Under the pieces are notes generated by a model. It worked only from the letters and a program-made list of their open reading frames with translations. It searched no databases and had not been told where the DNA came from. Positions 12,201 through 26,130 of a DNA stretch of 64,000 nt are shown piece by piece. Made by a program: the position numbers and the translations under genes. Source of the DNA: Kappaphycus alvarezii (taxonomy: Eukaryota > Rhodophyta > Florideophyceae > Gigartinales > Solieriaceae); NCBI GenBank assembly GCA_002205965.3, contig NADL03000675.1:930001-994000 (forward strand), given 5' to 3'. Each line of letters starts with the position of its first letter. Within the stretch, counting starts at the first letter, position 1.

Positions 12201-15200
12201 GATATCGCGAAGAACATAAGCCGCAAAGGGATTGTTTAACGAAAACTCGGTTTCGAGGCTTCTATTTTGGTCGTTCCTAATCTAAAATATATTTACCTTT
12301 CAAATTGTTCTTTTTTTTGATCCCTTTACTAGTAAACCATTGCATAGCTTGCTTTAATCTTTGCTGTTCATGCTACTGATATCGATGCAAATTTAAAAAC
12401 CAAAACTGGCGATATTCTAAAGAATATCAAGAACTTAGCGTTTGAAATTGAGTAATTCGCCACATTCATGCTGGACTTTGACTCTACTTTGTTATCCTTT
12501 CTCCGTGTTTCAGGTAAAATTGGAAGGAATGAACGGTAAAGTATTTGGGAACTGAAAAATGGTGAAGAGGTCGTCGTTTTTTTGGTGTTATGCTCCTTCA
12601 GGCTCATATATTCTTTATCAAAAGATTCTACATTTTATCCATTTCTCCATATGCAGTCTTGAAAAGAATTGCAGATTCCTCATCGTCCGACAAGAACGCT
12701 GAAACTTTTACACAAGGGCTACATCTCAATAGAGCAGAACTTAGTGGAGAAAATGCCGCTTTTCTGTGGGACCCGCTACATAATGGGTGCAGAACAGAGC
12801 CTCCTCTTTCATATATACGCAATTATAAGGAAATTAGCGATAAACTCAAAACTCACAGTACAGGAAATAATTATAGAAATATGATCCGGAACAATTTAGG
12901 TAGCGTTGAAACCTCCCCGAGGTTGATTAATCACAGTTCTGCCAATTATATACAGCAAGAAATTCGCCCCACATACAGCCAGTATCGGCGTTCAGTGCAG
13001 AGCTACACCAATAAAAATAGTTGCTCTAATATCTCAATATATAACTCAATTCAACAGTTTCGCTTGTTTTACGCTGATCCCCTTGGTGATTCCGGTAAAG
13101 CGTATAAATTTCATAAAATGTTCAAGTAAATGCTCTTCCCCGGATACAAGTCACAGGATGTGAACTATTTTCCGAAGAAATTACATCTAGCAGCTTGTTA
13201 ATACAGTCTATAATAGTCTTAGAAGGCCAAAAATTTCATTTAGTTTTTCGATTGCGCGACCCAGAAGTTTTTCTTGGACAACTACCACGATTTTAATATC
13301 GGGAGGTAAAACCGTGCCCGTTATGTTATTTGAATGTGACAGGTACGGCCGTAAATTTCACGCGAATGGCCCTCCGAAAGTCTTCTACTCGAAAATTTCA
13401 CGAGCGAAAACGATAATTCTGGACATTTATGTTTGGATAAGTAAAATAGTTAAACTAATGAACAAGATTGTCCCGCAATTATGTCCCAATTTCCGTTCTG
13501 GTTTTCAAAAGTTTGATAAAAACCGTAAAAATGTTACTGATTTCCAAATTAAGTACCTTTCAAAAATTTAGAGCATCAACTAGCTAGGATATTTGCCAAA
13601 GAACTTGTAAGAAACATACTTGAGGCAACATAAAACCTTCCGCATACTGAAGTCTTTACCAAAAATGATCTTCATGGCCAATATGCATAAATTTTCGCTG
13701 TATATGAATGGAAGGCACGCGAGACGAGCATGGCGCGCTACGGACGGAGTATTTGCCGAAAATTTAGTCCGCGCTAGAACCATCACCGAAAAATTAAAAG
13801 AATTCCGTACTAAGAGTTATATACCCTATTCAACTTTGCTGTGAAATGAATAGGGGAGAGTTGGAACATAACTGCTCTTAATTTACCTCCAAAACATCAG
13901 TGGGACCATGGGGTTTTCGCAGCTTTCGCATGCAGTTGCTTACAAAGGGAGGTTTCTGAAGTCAACATAGTTGTCGATTTCATCAAAATAGAAAAAGATG
14001 GTGCGCATAATGATACAGTAGATGATACTTAAAACACCGTACAGCTCACCGCGTTGTAAAATGAGCTGTAGACGTTCGATTTAATCCTTTCCGCCATAAA
14101 AAATTCCCATGACGCTTCAATGAAAAAAACCTGCCCGCTTATCTCCCTTTTTTAACCAATAGAGCCGATCTAAGCTATAAAACTCAATATTTTCATCCAC
14201 CACATGACCACCGTTACGAAATTTTAGACTAGTGAGTCAGCTTTTCTCCGATTATGTTCTCTCCGAATGGAAGTATACAGATGATTAAAGTATTTGAAAA
14301 CCATTGAAAAGTAGAAAGGCGTCACTATTACTTGAGAATATGCTTCTAATGGTAAAGGTGAGATTTTTACTAATGAATAAATTCTACGGCCTACCAAAGA
14401 GTCGAAAGAAGATTCAAATTGATACGTAGATTAGACCCGAAATATTGTTTCTTGAAAAAACACTTTGCTTTTCGCAGTATCGTCTCTACAATCCTTTAGT
14501 ATTTCCCTATCTTGGTCTATAAAATTTTCGGAACTCCTTTCGTATTTGTGGAAATTTGATATTGTTGATGCGACATACCATATCTTTTTCGTATTATAGT
14601 CATGGGAAAGGGAGTCTATTTCCCAGTGAATTGCTCTAAACAGCATTATCCGTCGCATTTATCGTAAGTTTGAAGATGGATGCCAGTTGCTTATTCAATA
14701 GTGGTTAGTGAGGATGGCGCGCTCTCAAAAAAACAATTGAAATGCACTTATTCAGTTTACCATGCATGGACAATTCAAAAATACTCAACTTAACAGCATT
14801 TATCGGTAGTGTTTTATTCCATTCAAACAATCTAGATAATCTTTTTATGGTCAAAGAAATTAGCCCAGATGAGCTTATTAAGTTGAAAGCCACGACAAAA
14901 GAAGATAAATCTCATCGCTTTGATTCACACAGGAGGATTTAAGGTGAATCGAACTGTTTCTGAGTATCTTTCGGCGTCGATAACTCCCGATTAAAAAAGA
15001 GTGCACTTCTAGATATCATTCTAATTGTCAAAGATCCTGTTGTAAAACTCTTTGGTGATGATAAAAGTTTGGAGCGGCCGTTTTATAACCAAAGTATTTT
15101 CCGTTTTTTCCCGTGAGAAACTTAACGAAAGCGACGTTTATCGCATGTGTATCGAACTAAATTACATTATCGTTCTTAGGGGACTGGTGCAAAGATCCGC

Positions 15201-15400
15201 TATGCTATTCTCTTCGCAAGATCGAAACCGAAAAGCTGAGGCTAGGCAAACATTTTACTTTAGCATATGCCATACAAGCACTTATCGGAATGGATTGGAA
15301 CATTTTAGTTCTACAGATTCAACTCTAAAAAAAATTTGTTTCTTTCTGAGACTTGGCGATTGTTTTTCCGAAGCCATTAAAACATTTGTTCCAACTATGC
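9246..15400. other. AT-rich gene-poor region, no recognisable gene
   Basis: The longest ORFs (12590-13129, 179 codons; 13314-13571; 15052-15405) show no domain I recognise. They look like chance openings or very old element debris. The region is visibly richer in A and T than the gene cluster at the right end of the window. Short coherent stretches on the + strand, for example around 13570-13760, suggest decayed coding sequence but cannot be assigned. Confidence 0.45.
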
Positions 15401-15409
15401 TGTGAGATA

Positions 15410-15760
15410 CTACAAGGAGCTTTTTAAGCTCAATTATTCGAATGAAGATATTTTTATTCCCATATCGGTCCTTGGACGATCCAATACTCTTTCTACTGGA
15501 AGGGAGATAATTGAACCGAAGAAAGGCGAAATGATTTAACTAATCTACTGGGACATATACAAGGTAATACCTCTAAATGATACATAAAGCGACGCGAATA
15601 TCTTCCCTAGGCGCTTTGTTCTCGCTCTTAAATCCACCCCGATAAAAAGTTAATCAAAAAGAGGTCTTCTTCATCTATGGACATCTTGAAAAGATGAAGT
15701 CCCTTCTTTTCTGGTCTTGCAACACCAAAAGACTGTGTTTACCTCTTTTTAGGTACACAA
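15410..15760 (+). pseudogene. faint copia reverse transcriptase trace
   Basis: Across frames the + strand gives EIIEPKKGEMI, then FPRRFVLALKS (~15605), then YGHLEKMKSLLFW (~15675). These fall in the same order as the start of RVT_2 in one copia lineage: acidic helix, 'RFVLxiK', then 'vvQGHxDkmK..lvhD'. The stretch is riddled with stops. If correct, much of the surrounding AT-rich DNA is a very old copia insertion. Confidence 0.3.
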
Positions 15761-18700
15761 TATATATTGGGTTGCCTTCGTGAGCATTAAAGCAGGGTGA
15801 GACCCTTTCTACTGCAGGATTCCGTCTGCAAAAGTCAGTCAAGAAGCAAAATAAAAGCTTTCATACTGAGCAAAAAGTTTTCAATGTGAGCACATAAATA
15901 GATAAGTAACCACAAAATTTTCCATGATAAAGCCATTCCGAAAGAAAGCTTTTACTTGTATCGCGGAGAAAATAGCCTTTGATTTGATTTTGGAGTAGAA
16001 GATTGCGAACAAGAATGGGAGAGAATAGCTTTTTTTGTCCAAGCGATTTATATTTTTCTTACACCAGCTGTTTGATCTATTATTACATTTAATACTATTA
16101 CCGAGACCAATTTATTCATCAATCCTTCGATCACCAAGAAATATCGCAAAAATCCTATAAGTTCGTTCAATACTTTAGGCTTTTGTTACACTTTAGCTTG
16201 TACCACTCGTGGACAAAGCGCTGTCACTTAAGACCGCAGTTAGTGTCTTCTTCGCACTGGAAAGGGAAGAAATACGCTCATCACTCAAATAAGTCATTTG
16301 TTGGGACTTCGAAAGAGAAGAAACAAATTAAGAAATAGGAAGGACAAATTAAACGGCCATTATCTCCCTACTATTTTTTACATGGCGCGATTAAGTTCGC
16401 GAAAGAGTAACAAGTTTGCAACTTCGTAAGTGTAATACCTCATGCCATGTATTTCCGCCAAGTCATAAAATGCGTTTACCAAGATCATTGTTAGGTGATA
16501 TAAGGCATATTCTGCTTGAGATTTTTTCAAGGGCGGGAAATTCTCTCCATTCTGAGGGGTAGTAACCAGTCAGTTGTAAATTGCGAATTTCAGTGCGCAA
16601 CATAATCTCAATTAAACGAACCCTATATTACTTATCGGCATTTATGGCCTCCATTTCAAGTAATGGTCTCTTGGCTACATGAGGCGTCCGAAATCCATCG
16701 ACGGAGTGAGATGGTTCATCTGGATTATTTTATTGGATGAAGTATTGAAGTTCTGTCTATCGCTAGACCTGCTGATCCCTAATGAGCTGATTGCTAAACC
16801 GGAGAATTTAAGCCTTTCGGACTCATGCCAAATACTTCAACAAACATCATGCTACCATAGAAGCGTTATCACGCCGAGATAAGCATCGCAAGTAGTACAT
16901 TTGAACCTTTTACACTGCTTTTGAGAAGAACTGTCACACCCCGGGCATTATTTTAGGATTTATAGTAGTTTTTTCAGCTGTCTAAGGTAAGGAATAAGCT
17001 TATTTTAAAAGAAACTTATCGGAGTTGACGAACAGAATCCGAGTGTTTCGCCGATGCAAAGCCGATGTATGCAAAAGGGAATCTTGCTCAGATTATGCAT
17101 CGCTGTTTGATTCAATCTCCTCGCTTGAGTAAATAATAGGTTCAGCAAACAAAGCAAATGAATTGGCAAAAAAGAGTAATACAAAACTTTGGTCGAATAA
17201 ATTATTTGTTGGAGACAAAACGGAATTCAAAAAGTCACAATAATGGTCTACAATTTCAAATTATTATTTGATCTCCTACATCTGCCGTTCTTGGTACATG
17301 AAAAGGTTATGAAAGCGTTATATGAAAGAGTTTTCAGCGTTTTTGGAACAATATTCTGCTTCGAAAGATGTAGAAAAACGATATTTAAATAGAGCATGCC
17401 TGTGTGGATCTGTCCACTAGGCTTTTATTTTTAGAGTGAATGGTCAGCACTTGTGCTTAAACAGCTTAAACGGTCGAAAATGACTGTTGGATTTGATTGG
17501 TGTTCGATGACCTTTCCGAACGGGAATTTTCTTTCAATGATAGCCCGTATCTCGAGATACATTTACAAAATTATGTACATAAGAATCACCATGGTGAGCC
17601 CATAACAGAGCCCCATGTATGAAATTTCGTAAAGCAGCTTCGCAGGTTCTAATATCATAACTGTTGCATCTAGAAAACACAATGTATACTATACCGATCT
17701 CTGCAGCTGACAAATGTAAAATTAGTTCAAAAATAATATAAGTAACTGGTGCATTACTTGTCCCATGTGTTCATCTGGAACATTGGCCCGAAATAACGCA
17801 CCACCAATACCGAAGGCTTCAACATCCACTTTTCCCCTAAAAATGATATATCAAAACTTGAATAGGACACAGTTGCGTTTTTTTAAACTTAAAAAATTGC
17901 TTTCTCCGTACCTTTTGCACCATTCGAAAACTTCAACGCATCAAGATTACTGATTGAAACTGCGCCCAGAGAAAAAACCCTGGAAAAAAGGCGAAAAAAT
18001 TAGACTCAGACATAGCGAGTAGTTAGTATATTCAGTCAGCTTTCAAGAATTGTTTATTGTATAAGGCTCAGAGAACAGTACGTTCATTTGATCTTCCCCG
18101 CTCTTCATATTTTTTTGAGTCTAGACGAACTCAAACTACTTTCGCAATAACTGATTGAGATGTACCGCCGGATTTATTTCATTCTTACTTTCATAAGATT
18201 CTAGCAAACTACACCGAGCAGAGATTTTATAAAGTAGAAGGTTCCCAGTCGGTGTTGAAGCTACACAATGTTATCAAAGTATAAAGCAATCAGTGCCCCG
18301 TTATCCAATTATTAACTTTGGAAAAGATTACTCTAAATGATTCAATGACATCCTTCTTATTTTCAGGATCCGATAGAGCTGGAACTATCTTGTCGTCATC
18401 AGAACGCTTCTTTCAAAGCAGGTGTATCACATGGTTGGCCTTATGTACCGCAATAAACGTCTAAATTTCACGCCTTGTGCTGGGTGGAAGAGTGTGAATT
18501 AGATCAATGAAGTTTCAGTATTCTAGTAAAATAACTCACGTGAGAGTAATACAGTTAACTGTTCCCTGTTATCTTTTTACGGCAAGGCCCCGTCACCTTG
18601 AACCGTCTTGCGTTAATAGCGGGAATTAACCCCGTCCAAGGCGGTAAATAGATGAAAAATGCTCTTCGGCGGTCATATGAAGTGGGAATAAACTGTTCGG

Positions 18701-21700
18701 ACCTGTTTAAGGTATACCACTTGGTTGGTAATTATATTCGATACCTGAATCCTCCAAATCATTATCTTCGCCCTATGAAGATGGTGTGATCATACTTTCC
18801 CACAATAAATTCCCACCAGTTGGTCCTACTCAACTATGCATTCATCGTCGTATTCATTTTGCATGCAGTTAAAGTATGAATGGCCTACAAAGGGGGAGAA
18901 CCACAGCGTATTATTTGGTAGCATCACGTTTGTCCTAATCACAAGAAATTTTCCTTGTGTTGATTTCGACTCCATTTTATGGGAAATCTTTTTCTCAACT
19001 TGAGCATAAGAGGCTTGCACTGGAAACATAAATTGAAGTAGAGCAGTTTTTATTAGAGAAAGCACTAGTTTGCGTCTGCCACGAACTTTTATCAAAGTTT
19101 TACGGCGGGAGCATAAACTCCATACTTATCAATAATCCATTCTCAGGTTTTTTAGTATCTTACCATTCAAATAATATTTCCAGACCAATTTCTTGCTGTA
19201 ACTGCTGATAAACGGGGTTAAAATGTGTTGAAGGGGACTAAAAAGCAAGTAACAGTATTCGGATGACACCGGAACCAAACGTAATCTCTTGACACCAAAA
19301 AAAAGAATTCGAGAAGAAAGTATCTTGCTCATATCCAATCCAAAGCAAAATAAGTTGATCACACTTCAAGAAGAGCGGAAAGAGCTATTTATATGTATTG
19401 AACGATTGTTATGGAAATTTGAGAGGAAATAGAAATGAAGGCCCAGCGAAATATTCCAAAATGCCCCATCACAAAATTTTGAAGTGGAAAGATGACATGA
19501 TGGAAAAGGTGCGACTGTGGCACAAGATAGCGTCGTCGTAAAATAAAGATTTTGAAAGAGCCTGCCGCTTCTTTAGATCTTAATTCAGCGCCTTTTATGT
19601 ATCCTCTTTCCGCAGCCCCTATTTGTCTTACTAGCTCAGTGTAATCATGCGTTAGCTGCTGTCGTTTGCAAACTAATCCTGTACAAATAGAAAGTTCGCT
19701 TTATGACCTTTTATGTTCAGTATCTGAATGTGATAATTTATCTATTAAAAGAAGGAATTCGGCTCATGGAACTACATGAAGATGCCTCTGGAGGCCGGAA
19801 CTACTACATTTTTGCCAGATCACACTCATCTTATTGAGAGCTTAGAGATTCTCTATCTGATCAATTAATAGTTTTCTGTGGGATCGTTTGGAACTAATTT
19901 GCATCATATTGATTATTCACAATTGTTTTAATGCCAATATTACTCAAAAACTAAGTAACAAAAATGCAGTGGTTGTTAGATCGATCATCGAAGGAAATCT
20001 AATCTTTTTTATTAGTTAATATATGATGCGGAAGGATGTTTTGCTCAAAATTGGTGTTAAAGTCCCATTTAATGTTTTCCAGACTCTAAGAAATTGTTCA
20101 AATCTATGGTATAGAGAAAATTAAGTACTGAGGAACGAGTGATTTATATTTTGGCCGCTCTTCAAGTGTAGAAAAGGAATAAAGTACAAAGGAGAGGTTC
20201 GTTGAGCTCAAAAAATGTTTTTAGTGGAATTTTTGTCAACTTTAAAGGTAAACGGTGCAAAATAGGTACAGGAATGGTATTTCGTAAAGATCTCAAAAAA
20301 TTAGGAGCATTATATTCATGGCTAGATCGCATGTTATTTGTATTTTAAGAACGGTAAATTTTTAGTTCTTGTTTAGGTTGACTTCTGTTACTTGGAAAGA
20401 CATTAAATGTCGCTTTGAACCTGGAGAGTCTTAAGAACTCTTTCGGGTTTTAATTCATTTTAAACTTTTTATCAGGCCTTTATAAAGGCAGAGCTGGAGG
20501 ACTTACTAGAGGTAAGGGTTGGGTAAAGGCCACAAATTTCAATTTCGTTACAGAAATAGCAACTGAGCTCCTAGTAGACTATTGGGTTGTTCCTGTACGA
20601 AAAATTATATATTCGGTACTGAATTCAAAGCGTCGATCCCAGTATCCAAATTTGCAGGTGTGTTGCTAGTTGCTCACAGGACAGTAGTAAATAAAAAACA
20701 GAAAAGACCGAGACAAGATCATTTCAAGGTCCTTGTGCTCACTCATTCGCCCTACTGGCTTTTCTTTTAGACTTCTACGGGCACGCGAAAGGAGATAAAG
20801 AGCGTGGGTTTGTATATTCTCACAAGATGTCTTATCTTTCCCTAAAAGCTCAACGCGATAGCAACTATCTTCGAGAGCTACGTCGGAAAGTTATAAAAAG
20901 AAACTTAATAAGGGAGCAATTAAAGGTCTAAAAAATGGCTTGAGGAGATACAGAAAAGGAAATTTTAAGGGAAGTGATTTAGTTATTTTGAAGACCAGTA
21001 TGCTTCAACTGTACTCTTTTAGATAGCTTCGCGTTTAATTTTAGCTCTATTTATACAATTGACGTGGCGGAGAGCTCCAAGATGTACAATGTGAGGGTTT
21101 ACAAATTCATTAATGAAACGAATTTTGAAATCTGTGCATTTTCAAACGGCCTTCTCCAAGGAATTAATGGAAATTCTGAGTGTTAAGGATTGCAGAGGTT
21201 TCGTCACAAGATTTTAACAAACCTTCAAGTCAAAGTACTGACTCAAACCGCTTATACAGACAGGCTTAACAACAAAAAATCACTTTGGGAGGTTACATAT
21301 TGGGTGCAAGCTTTTTTCGGAAGTGGGGCTTTCTTCACAAAGATTCCCTCAGAATTTAGTGTTTTGGACAACACACGCTCTTGACAAATCTAGGAATACA
21401 AAAATCCACATTTTACATGAAAAGAATGTGAGCGAGTTGCAGAATTCATAGGAATTGGATATTCTTGCGAATATTTCAGGATCAGGTTGAGGACCTGACG
21501 GGCTTTCTCGGCTATTTCAGCTGGCACAAAGAATTTATACAGAGCATGGACTTGTTTATGTCATTATAGCCAAGTTCGAATCTATCCGCGTATTGTAGTT
21601 GGTTATGAGTTTCCTTAAACTCCTTTATTAGACATATTGTACAAAAGAGTTGTTATTATTCTCCGGTATCCTCGTTGAGGGCTCTGTTAACCGTTCCAGT

Positions 21701-22218
21701 AGGGAGTTCAGTGGACAAAAGGTAATCGATTCTTGAACTGTTAAGTAAGGCTCCCGTTGATTAGACTGAAGTTTCAGACCGGGGGTTATCCGCAAAAGAA
21801 CCCACCGACAACAGAGGTATGTTGGAGGCAAGAAGTACTTAATCAAAAGATATTATTGAAAAGCCGCTAAAGAAACCATGCTAAAAGGTGATGAAGGCCC
21901 CTACAGCTACATCAATGAAACTGAGACCATTAAAATCATGAAAAATTCCATTAGTCCAATTGGCAAGGAGGCGTCAAGTAATTTTTGTTCGGTCAGGTTC
22001 GAGAAGTTTCGAGAACCACGCGAGATCTCCGTGATGGCTTCATTTCATTGCCTGGGTATAAATTGGTATGGTATTGTGTTTTACACTGATGTCTGGATAC
22101 AGTAAACAAGCTACAATGGTGTCTGAGTACATTGTTAAATCCGCTATAACGGTTAATTAATAGATACTGTTGGGGTATATTAAGAGATTTGTGGGCAGAT
22201 TTGTTGCATCAGTCTCCT
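15761..22218. other. AT-rich decayed DNA, no gene seen
   Basis: Only short ORFs under 90 codons are present and none has a recognisable motif. The composition is like 9.3-15.4 kb. Remnants of retroelements are likely but cannot be named from the sequence. Confidence 0.45.
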
Positions 22219-23640
22219 CTAAGAAGAAAAATAGCCCTTATTCTTGTACTCGTATAGCAGATCTTCACAATTTTCAAGTTCATTTTGTAATTGCCATGAG
22301 CTCTGGTGCTCTGCGTATCTTTTCCATTTGATGAGATAATTCTCCCTTATTGTTTCTGGTGGCAGATGTTCCGTGTAGATGGGATAAAATTTTGAGATGA
22401 AAGTTCGTTATTCGTTCCAACCACCTTAGCTTTCTCTGGCTAAATTATCTTGGGTCTTGAGGCATCTCAATAGGTAATGGTCGGAATGAACTGTGAATTT
22501 TCTTCCAAGTTGGTACAATCTTCACCATTTAAAGCAAAATATAATGGCCCAGAGCTCTCTGTCCTGAGCAGCATAATGTATCTTTGCACCATTCTAAGAT
22601 TTTGACGAGAAGGAAACTAGTCTTCAGTATTTTGGGTCCCTCTCTTCTAATAAAGATCAAATTGAGTACTCAGTGGCATTCTATTGGACATATATTGGAA
22701 GGCTAGAGTCATACGTTCGGAGGACTAGGGCACAGCGTAACGGTTTTTTGAGGGTATGGAATGATCCACCCTGAGTTTCTGCCCACAGAAATTAAACCTT
22801 CTTCGTCAGATCAGTAAATGGCTTAGAAATCAATATGAATCTTTTGATGAACTTTCTATAATCGTTCAAAAGCCCCATGAATGACTGAAGCCGTTCCTTG
22901 TTCATTGGTGAAAGCCATTCCATAGTTCCCTTTATCTTGTTCGAATAACATAATTACTTCTTGACAGACTACATGTCCAAAGTATTCGACTTTCTTAGCA
23001 CTGGAGACATTTTTTGACAATTTTTCGAACACATCATCCTTCATAAGAATCTATAGTAGTGCAACCATGTGTTGTAATTGTTCTTCCCACGTCTTACTGA
23101 AGATAGTGCTTTCATATAAGTAAAAGACGACAAATACATCCATTACATCCTTGAATATGTCTGAAATGAGATTCATAAAATTTGGTAGGGCGTAGGGCAA
23201 TCCAAAAAGTATTACGAGAAGAAATAAAATATCCGTATCTGGTTTGAAACTCTGTGAGCAGAACTAAAGGTTTCGACATTCTGATCTGATGGCATCCCAT
23301 CCTCAAGTATATTTTAGATAAGTGCTTGTTTTCCTTGAGTTTATCAAAGATATTGTCGCTGCGTGGTAGGGGTGCCTTTATAGTAAGCCAATTCGGTCCT
23401 CTGTAACATACAAAAATCATCCAACCGCAGTCCTTTTTGTCAAAAAGAGAACTAGCACGCCCTATAGCCTTTTTTTGGTCCAATAAAGTCTCTCTTCAAA
23501 GGTCTCTCAACTTTTCACGAAGTTCCAGCTTTTTTCCCGGAAAGTCTGTAGAGACCCTTTTATATGGGGTTGCATCTTCCTCCAATTCGATGTTGAAATC
23601 ATACTTCCGCTTCCGAGAAAGTTCGTTCGGACACTTACTG
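22219..23640 (-). pseudogene. Ty3/gypsy chromovirus pol remnant (RT, RNase H, chromodomain; no integrase)
   Basis: Read on the minus strand, similarity starts near 23640 (RKRKYDFNIELEEDATPYK). It continues through the gypsy RT fingers (LFDKKDCGWMIFVCYRGPN, then LPRSDNIFDKL and LSKIYLRMGCHQIRM), as expected before the catalytic box. At ~22990 VEYFGHVVCQE matches the 'v.yLGHvvs..G' RT thumb. At ~22480 FTVHSDHYLLRCLKTQ matches the RNase H end ('f.v.TDH.aLr.L'). Then, with no integrase between, a chromodomain appears: ENYLIKWKRY, SSWQLQNELENCEDLLYEY, stop at 22219-22221. Integrase would need more than 1 kb, so it has been deleted. Multiple frameshifts and stops are present. A C-terminal chromodomain places the parent element among chromoviruses. 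Confidence 0.75.
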
Positions 23641-24478
23641 CCTTTATTGAAGCTCAGGAATTCTGTCAGTCACTACTGCAATCAAGACATTATCTGAGAA
23701 GAATGTGACCTGCGAAACTGTGACTACACGCCTTGAAGAGGAATATGTGTCCTTAAGATCAAATTATCGCAGCGAAGATCGCACCAACAAGGGATTTGTC
23801 ACTAAGAAATCCTGTCAGATATAACACAAGAAAAAACCATAGCATTATTAAGTTCTTTATGAATCCAATGAATTATTTACATAAAACTAAACCTTAAAAA
23901 AATGATAGAAGGGAGGAGGACGCTGACTGCGCAGACGATCCATAAAAGAAGAAAATATTTAAACGAGATGAAGGACAAAATAGAAAGCATGATGGGCCGA
24001 AAAAGAGATTTGCTACTGAAAGGGTAATCTACTGCAAGAGTAATCTCCTGCCAGGCTAATGATGCTCATGAAGACTCGTAAGTGATGCTTGACTCCGGGA
24101 CCTTTTTCCACATGACCCTACACCGTGAGGATATTGAAAATGAAGATTTTTGTAATGTACGGATACTATTTGTTGATGACTGAGCGATAACTGCTAAAGA
24201 CAAAGGAATTAGTAGTGTGTCGTGGGCGTCCGCACATGGAGTCACAGAGGGCTCCCTCAGCAATACTTTTGCTGCTCCATATCTGTTTATGGGCCTTTTT
24301 CAATACAATCCCTCACAGTAAAAGGCATATTAGTTCTCCTTGCGCCTAAGATAGCCTTAAAATTGACGCTGAGGGAAATTTCAAAGTCATCAATGCAGCT
24401 AAACGTCCCTCACATAAGCTGTATTACATCTGCACTAACGAGTATGATACAGAATATGAGTGTTATGAGCATAAAGAC

Positions 24479-24931
24479 ATGAAAAGTAGCAGAGCAATGA
24501 AGGCTATCATACAAAACTCAATCAGCGATGAACTTGAACCATTGACCAGCAAATATGGTAGTGACATTGATACATCAAGCAAATGTAACACAAAATCATG
24601 TAAAAATGGTGAGAGTAGCATCCCAGATGAATTTTGCGGTATTGTAAGCAGTACATCAATTAAAATCAGCAGTATCGATGAAAATAGCCTCAATTTGGAA
24701 TCAGAAACTAGTGGAGGATACACCTGTTCAGAGAGTTATGCCAATTATCAAGAAATTCAAGAATATCACAGAGTAACAAACGAGTATGGGAAAACATGGC
24801 ATAAAGGATGTGGAAATGCTAGGAATCTCTCAGCTATACGTAGAATGACTAAGGAATGCGCTCTTCCTCCACTACCATGTACTCAATTTAAGTGCGAAGA
24901 GTGCACGAAAGGGAAATTCTGCGGATCTTAA
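24479..24931 (+). pseudogene. copia protease-integrase linker with zinc region (element C)
   Basis: This 150-codon ORF is the longest open piece of element C. Its first two thirds are Ser/Glu/Asp-rich linker. Its end carries the GAG-pre-integrase motif (WHKGCGNARNLSAIRRMTKE, then CEECTKGKFCG), which binds zinc at the integrase N-terminus. It stops at 24929 in front of the integrase core, which continues in other frames. Confidence 0.65.
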
Positions 24932-26062
24932 GGAGTTAGTCTCAATACTGCTCGAAAGCACGGGCATATTAATGAAGACGTTAACAGAAAAATAGACCCA
25001 ATCATCACAATGGTTAGCGTTACTTTACTGTAATCGTGGAAGAAAAGTAAAGGTATCTCACTTTTGACCCCTTTAAAACAAACGCTGAAGCATTTTGGAT
25101 AGTCTTTAGCAGTATCATAAGAATTCAAACAATCCGGTTTCGCAGTTCGGTCATTCCACACGGAAAATGGAATTGAATTCAAAGTCTCCAAATCGAAACT
25201 CAAAGAAGAAGGTGCAAACAAAACGGACACTACCAGTCATACTCCCTCATCAAATGTACTTGCAGAGCGCACAATTGGCAACATTTAGTCCGTGCCTCGC
25301 TCTTTTTTAGTTTAATCAAAGCTACTTCTGGCACACTAGCAGTAAGTTATATTGTTATGGATAAGAATATGGTACGTCATTTAGTAACAAAGGAGGTTCT
25401 ATGTGGACCTCTTTTTGGGGAACTTCTCCACATCTACAGCACATTTGCGCTTTTGGCTGCCGTTTCTTGTAAAAACCTAACAAGAAGAGACTTGGATCAT
25501 TTTAACCTAGGTTCAGTGAAGGAATTATGCTCGGGAATTAGGACGGGGGTATATACAGACTCCTGACGGAGACAAACAGAAACATTTTAACGAATTATGT
25601 ACTAATTTTTGGGTTCGAGTTCCGTGGAGAAAATTAGTAAAAAAACAGAGGTGATTCAAGTACACACAACCAAATGGATGAGCGCGAAGACAGTCACTCA
25701 GAAGATTGCATAGATTTTAATATGTCTGGTATTTCTGACACTGAAAATCCATCACTTAACGATGAAGATGGCGAAAAGTCCATTGTGGATTTTCTAACCT
25801 ACGTTCCCGGTCAAGGTACTACCGATCGCAACCAAACTAGTACGCCTGATCCAGGTGATGGTTCGCGGAGTTGAACACGTGGTGCCTCATATGTCTATTC
25901 AATTCGGCAATTGCTACCCGTGGATTACTCATGCACAGCCCTACCCGAATTTATCACTACATCAGATGAACCAAGTGTTAAGGAGGCACTAGAATCTCCA
26001 GAGAGATACAAATGGCTAGATGAAATGAATGAAGAATTCTAAACAATGCGCAAGGCATACAC

Positions 26063-26130
26063 GCGGGAAGACTGTGCAAGTCAGACATGCGGGAAGACTG
26101 TGCAAGTAAGACATTCGGGAAGATTGTGAC
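26063..26130 (+). repeat. 26-bp tandem repeat, about 2.6 copies
   Basis: Units begin GCGGGAAGACTGTGCAAGT at 26063 and 26089, with a third partial unit at 26115. The first two differ at one position. The repeat lies where the reverse transcriptase of copia element C should be. Confidence 0.8.

Noticed and set aside
12590-13129. 179-codon ORF as a real gene
   Set aside because: It lies in AT-rich decayed DNA, has no recognisable domain, and overlapping frames of similar quality occur around it.
24463-24723. Minus-strand hydrophobic ORF
   Set aside because: It is the antisense shadow of the Ser/Glu/Asp-rich copia linker on the + strand.
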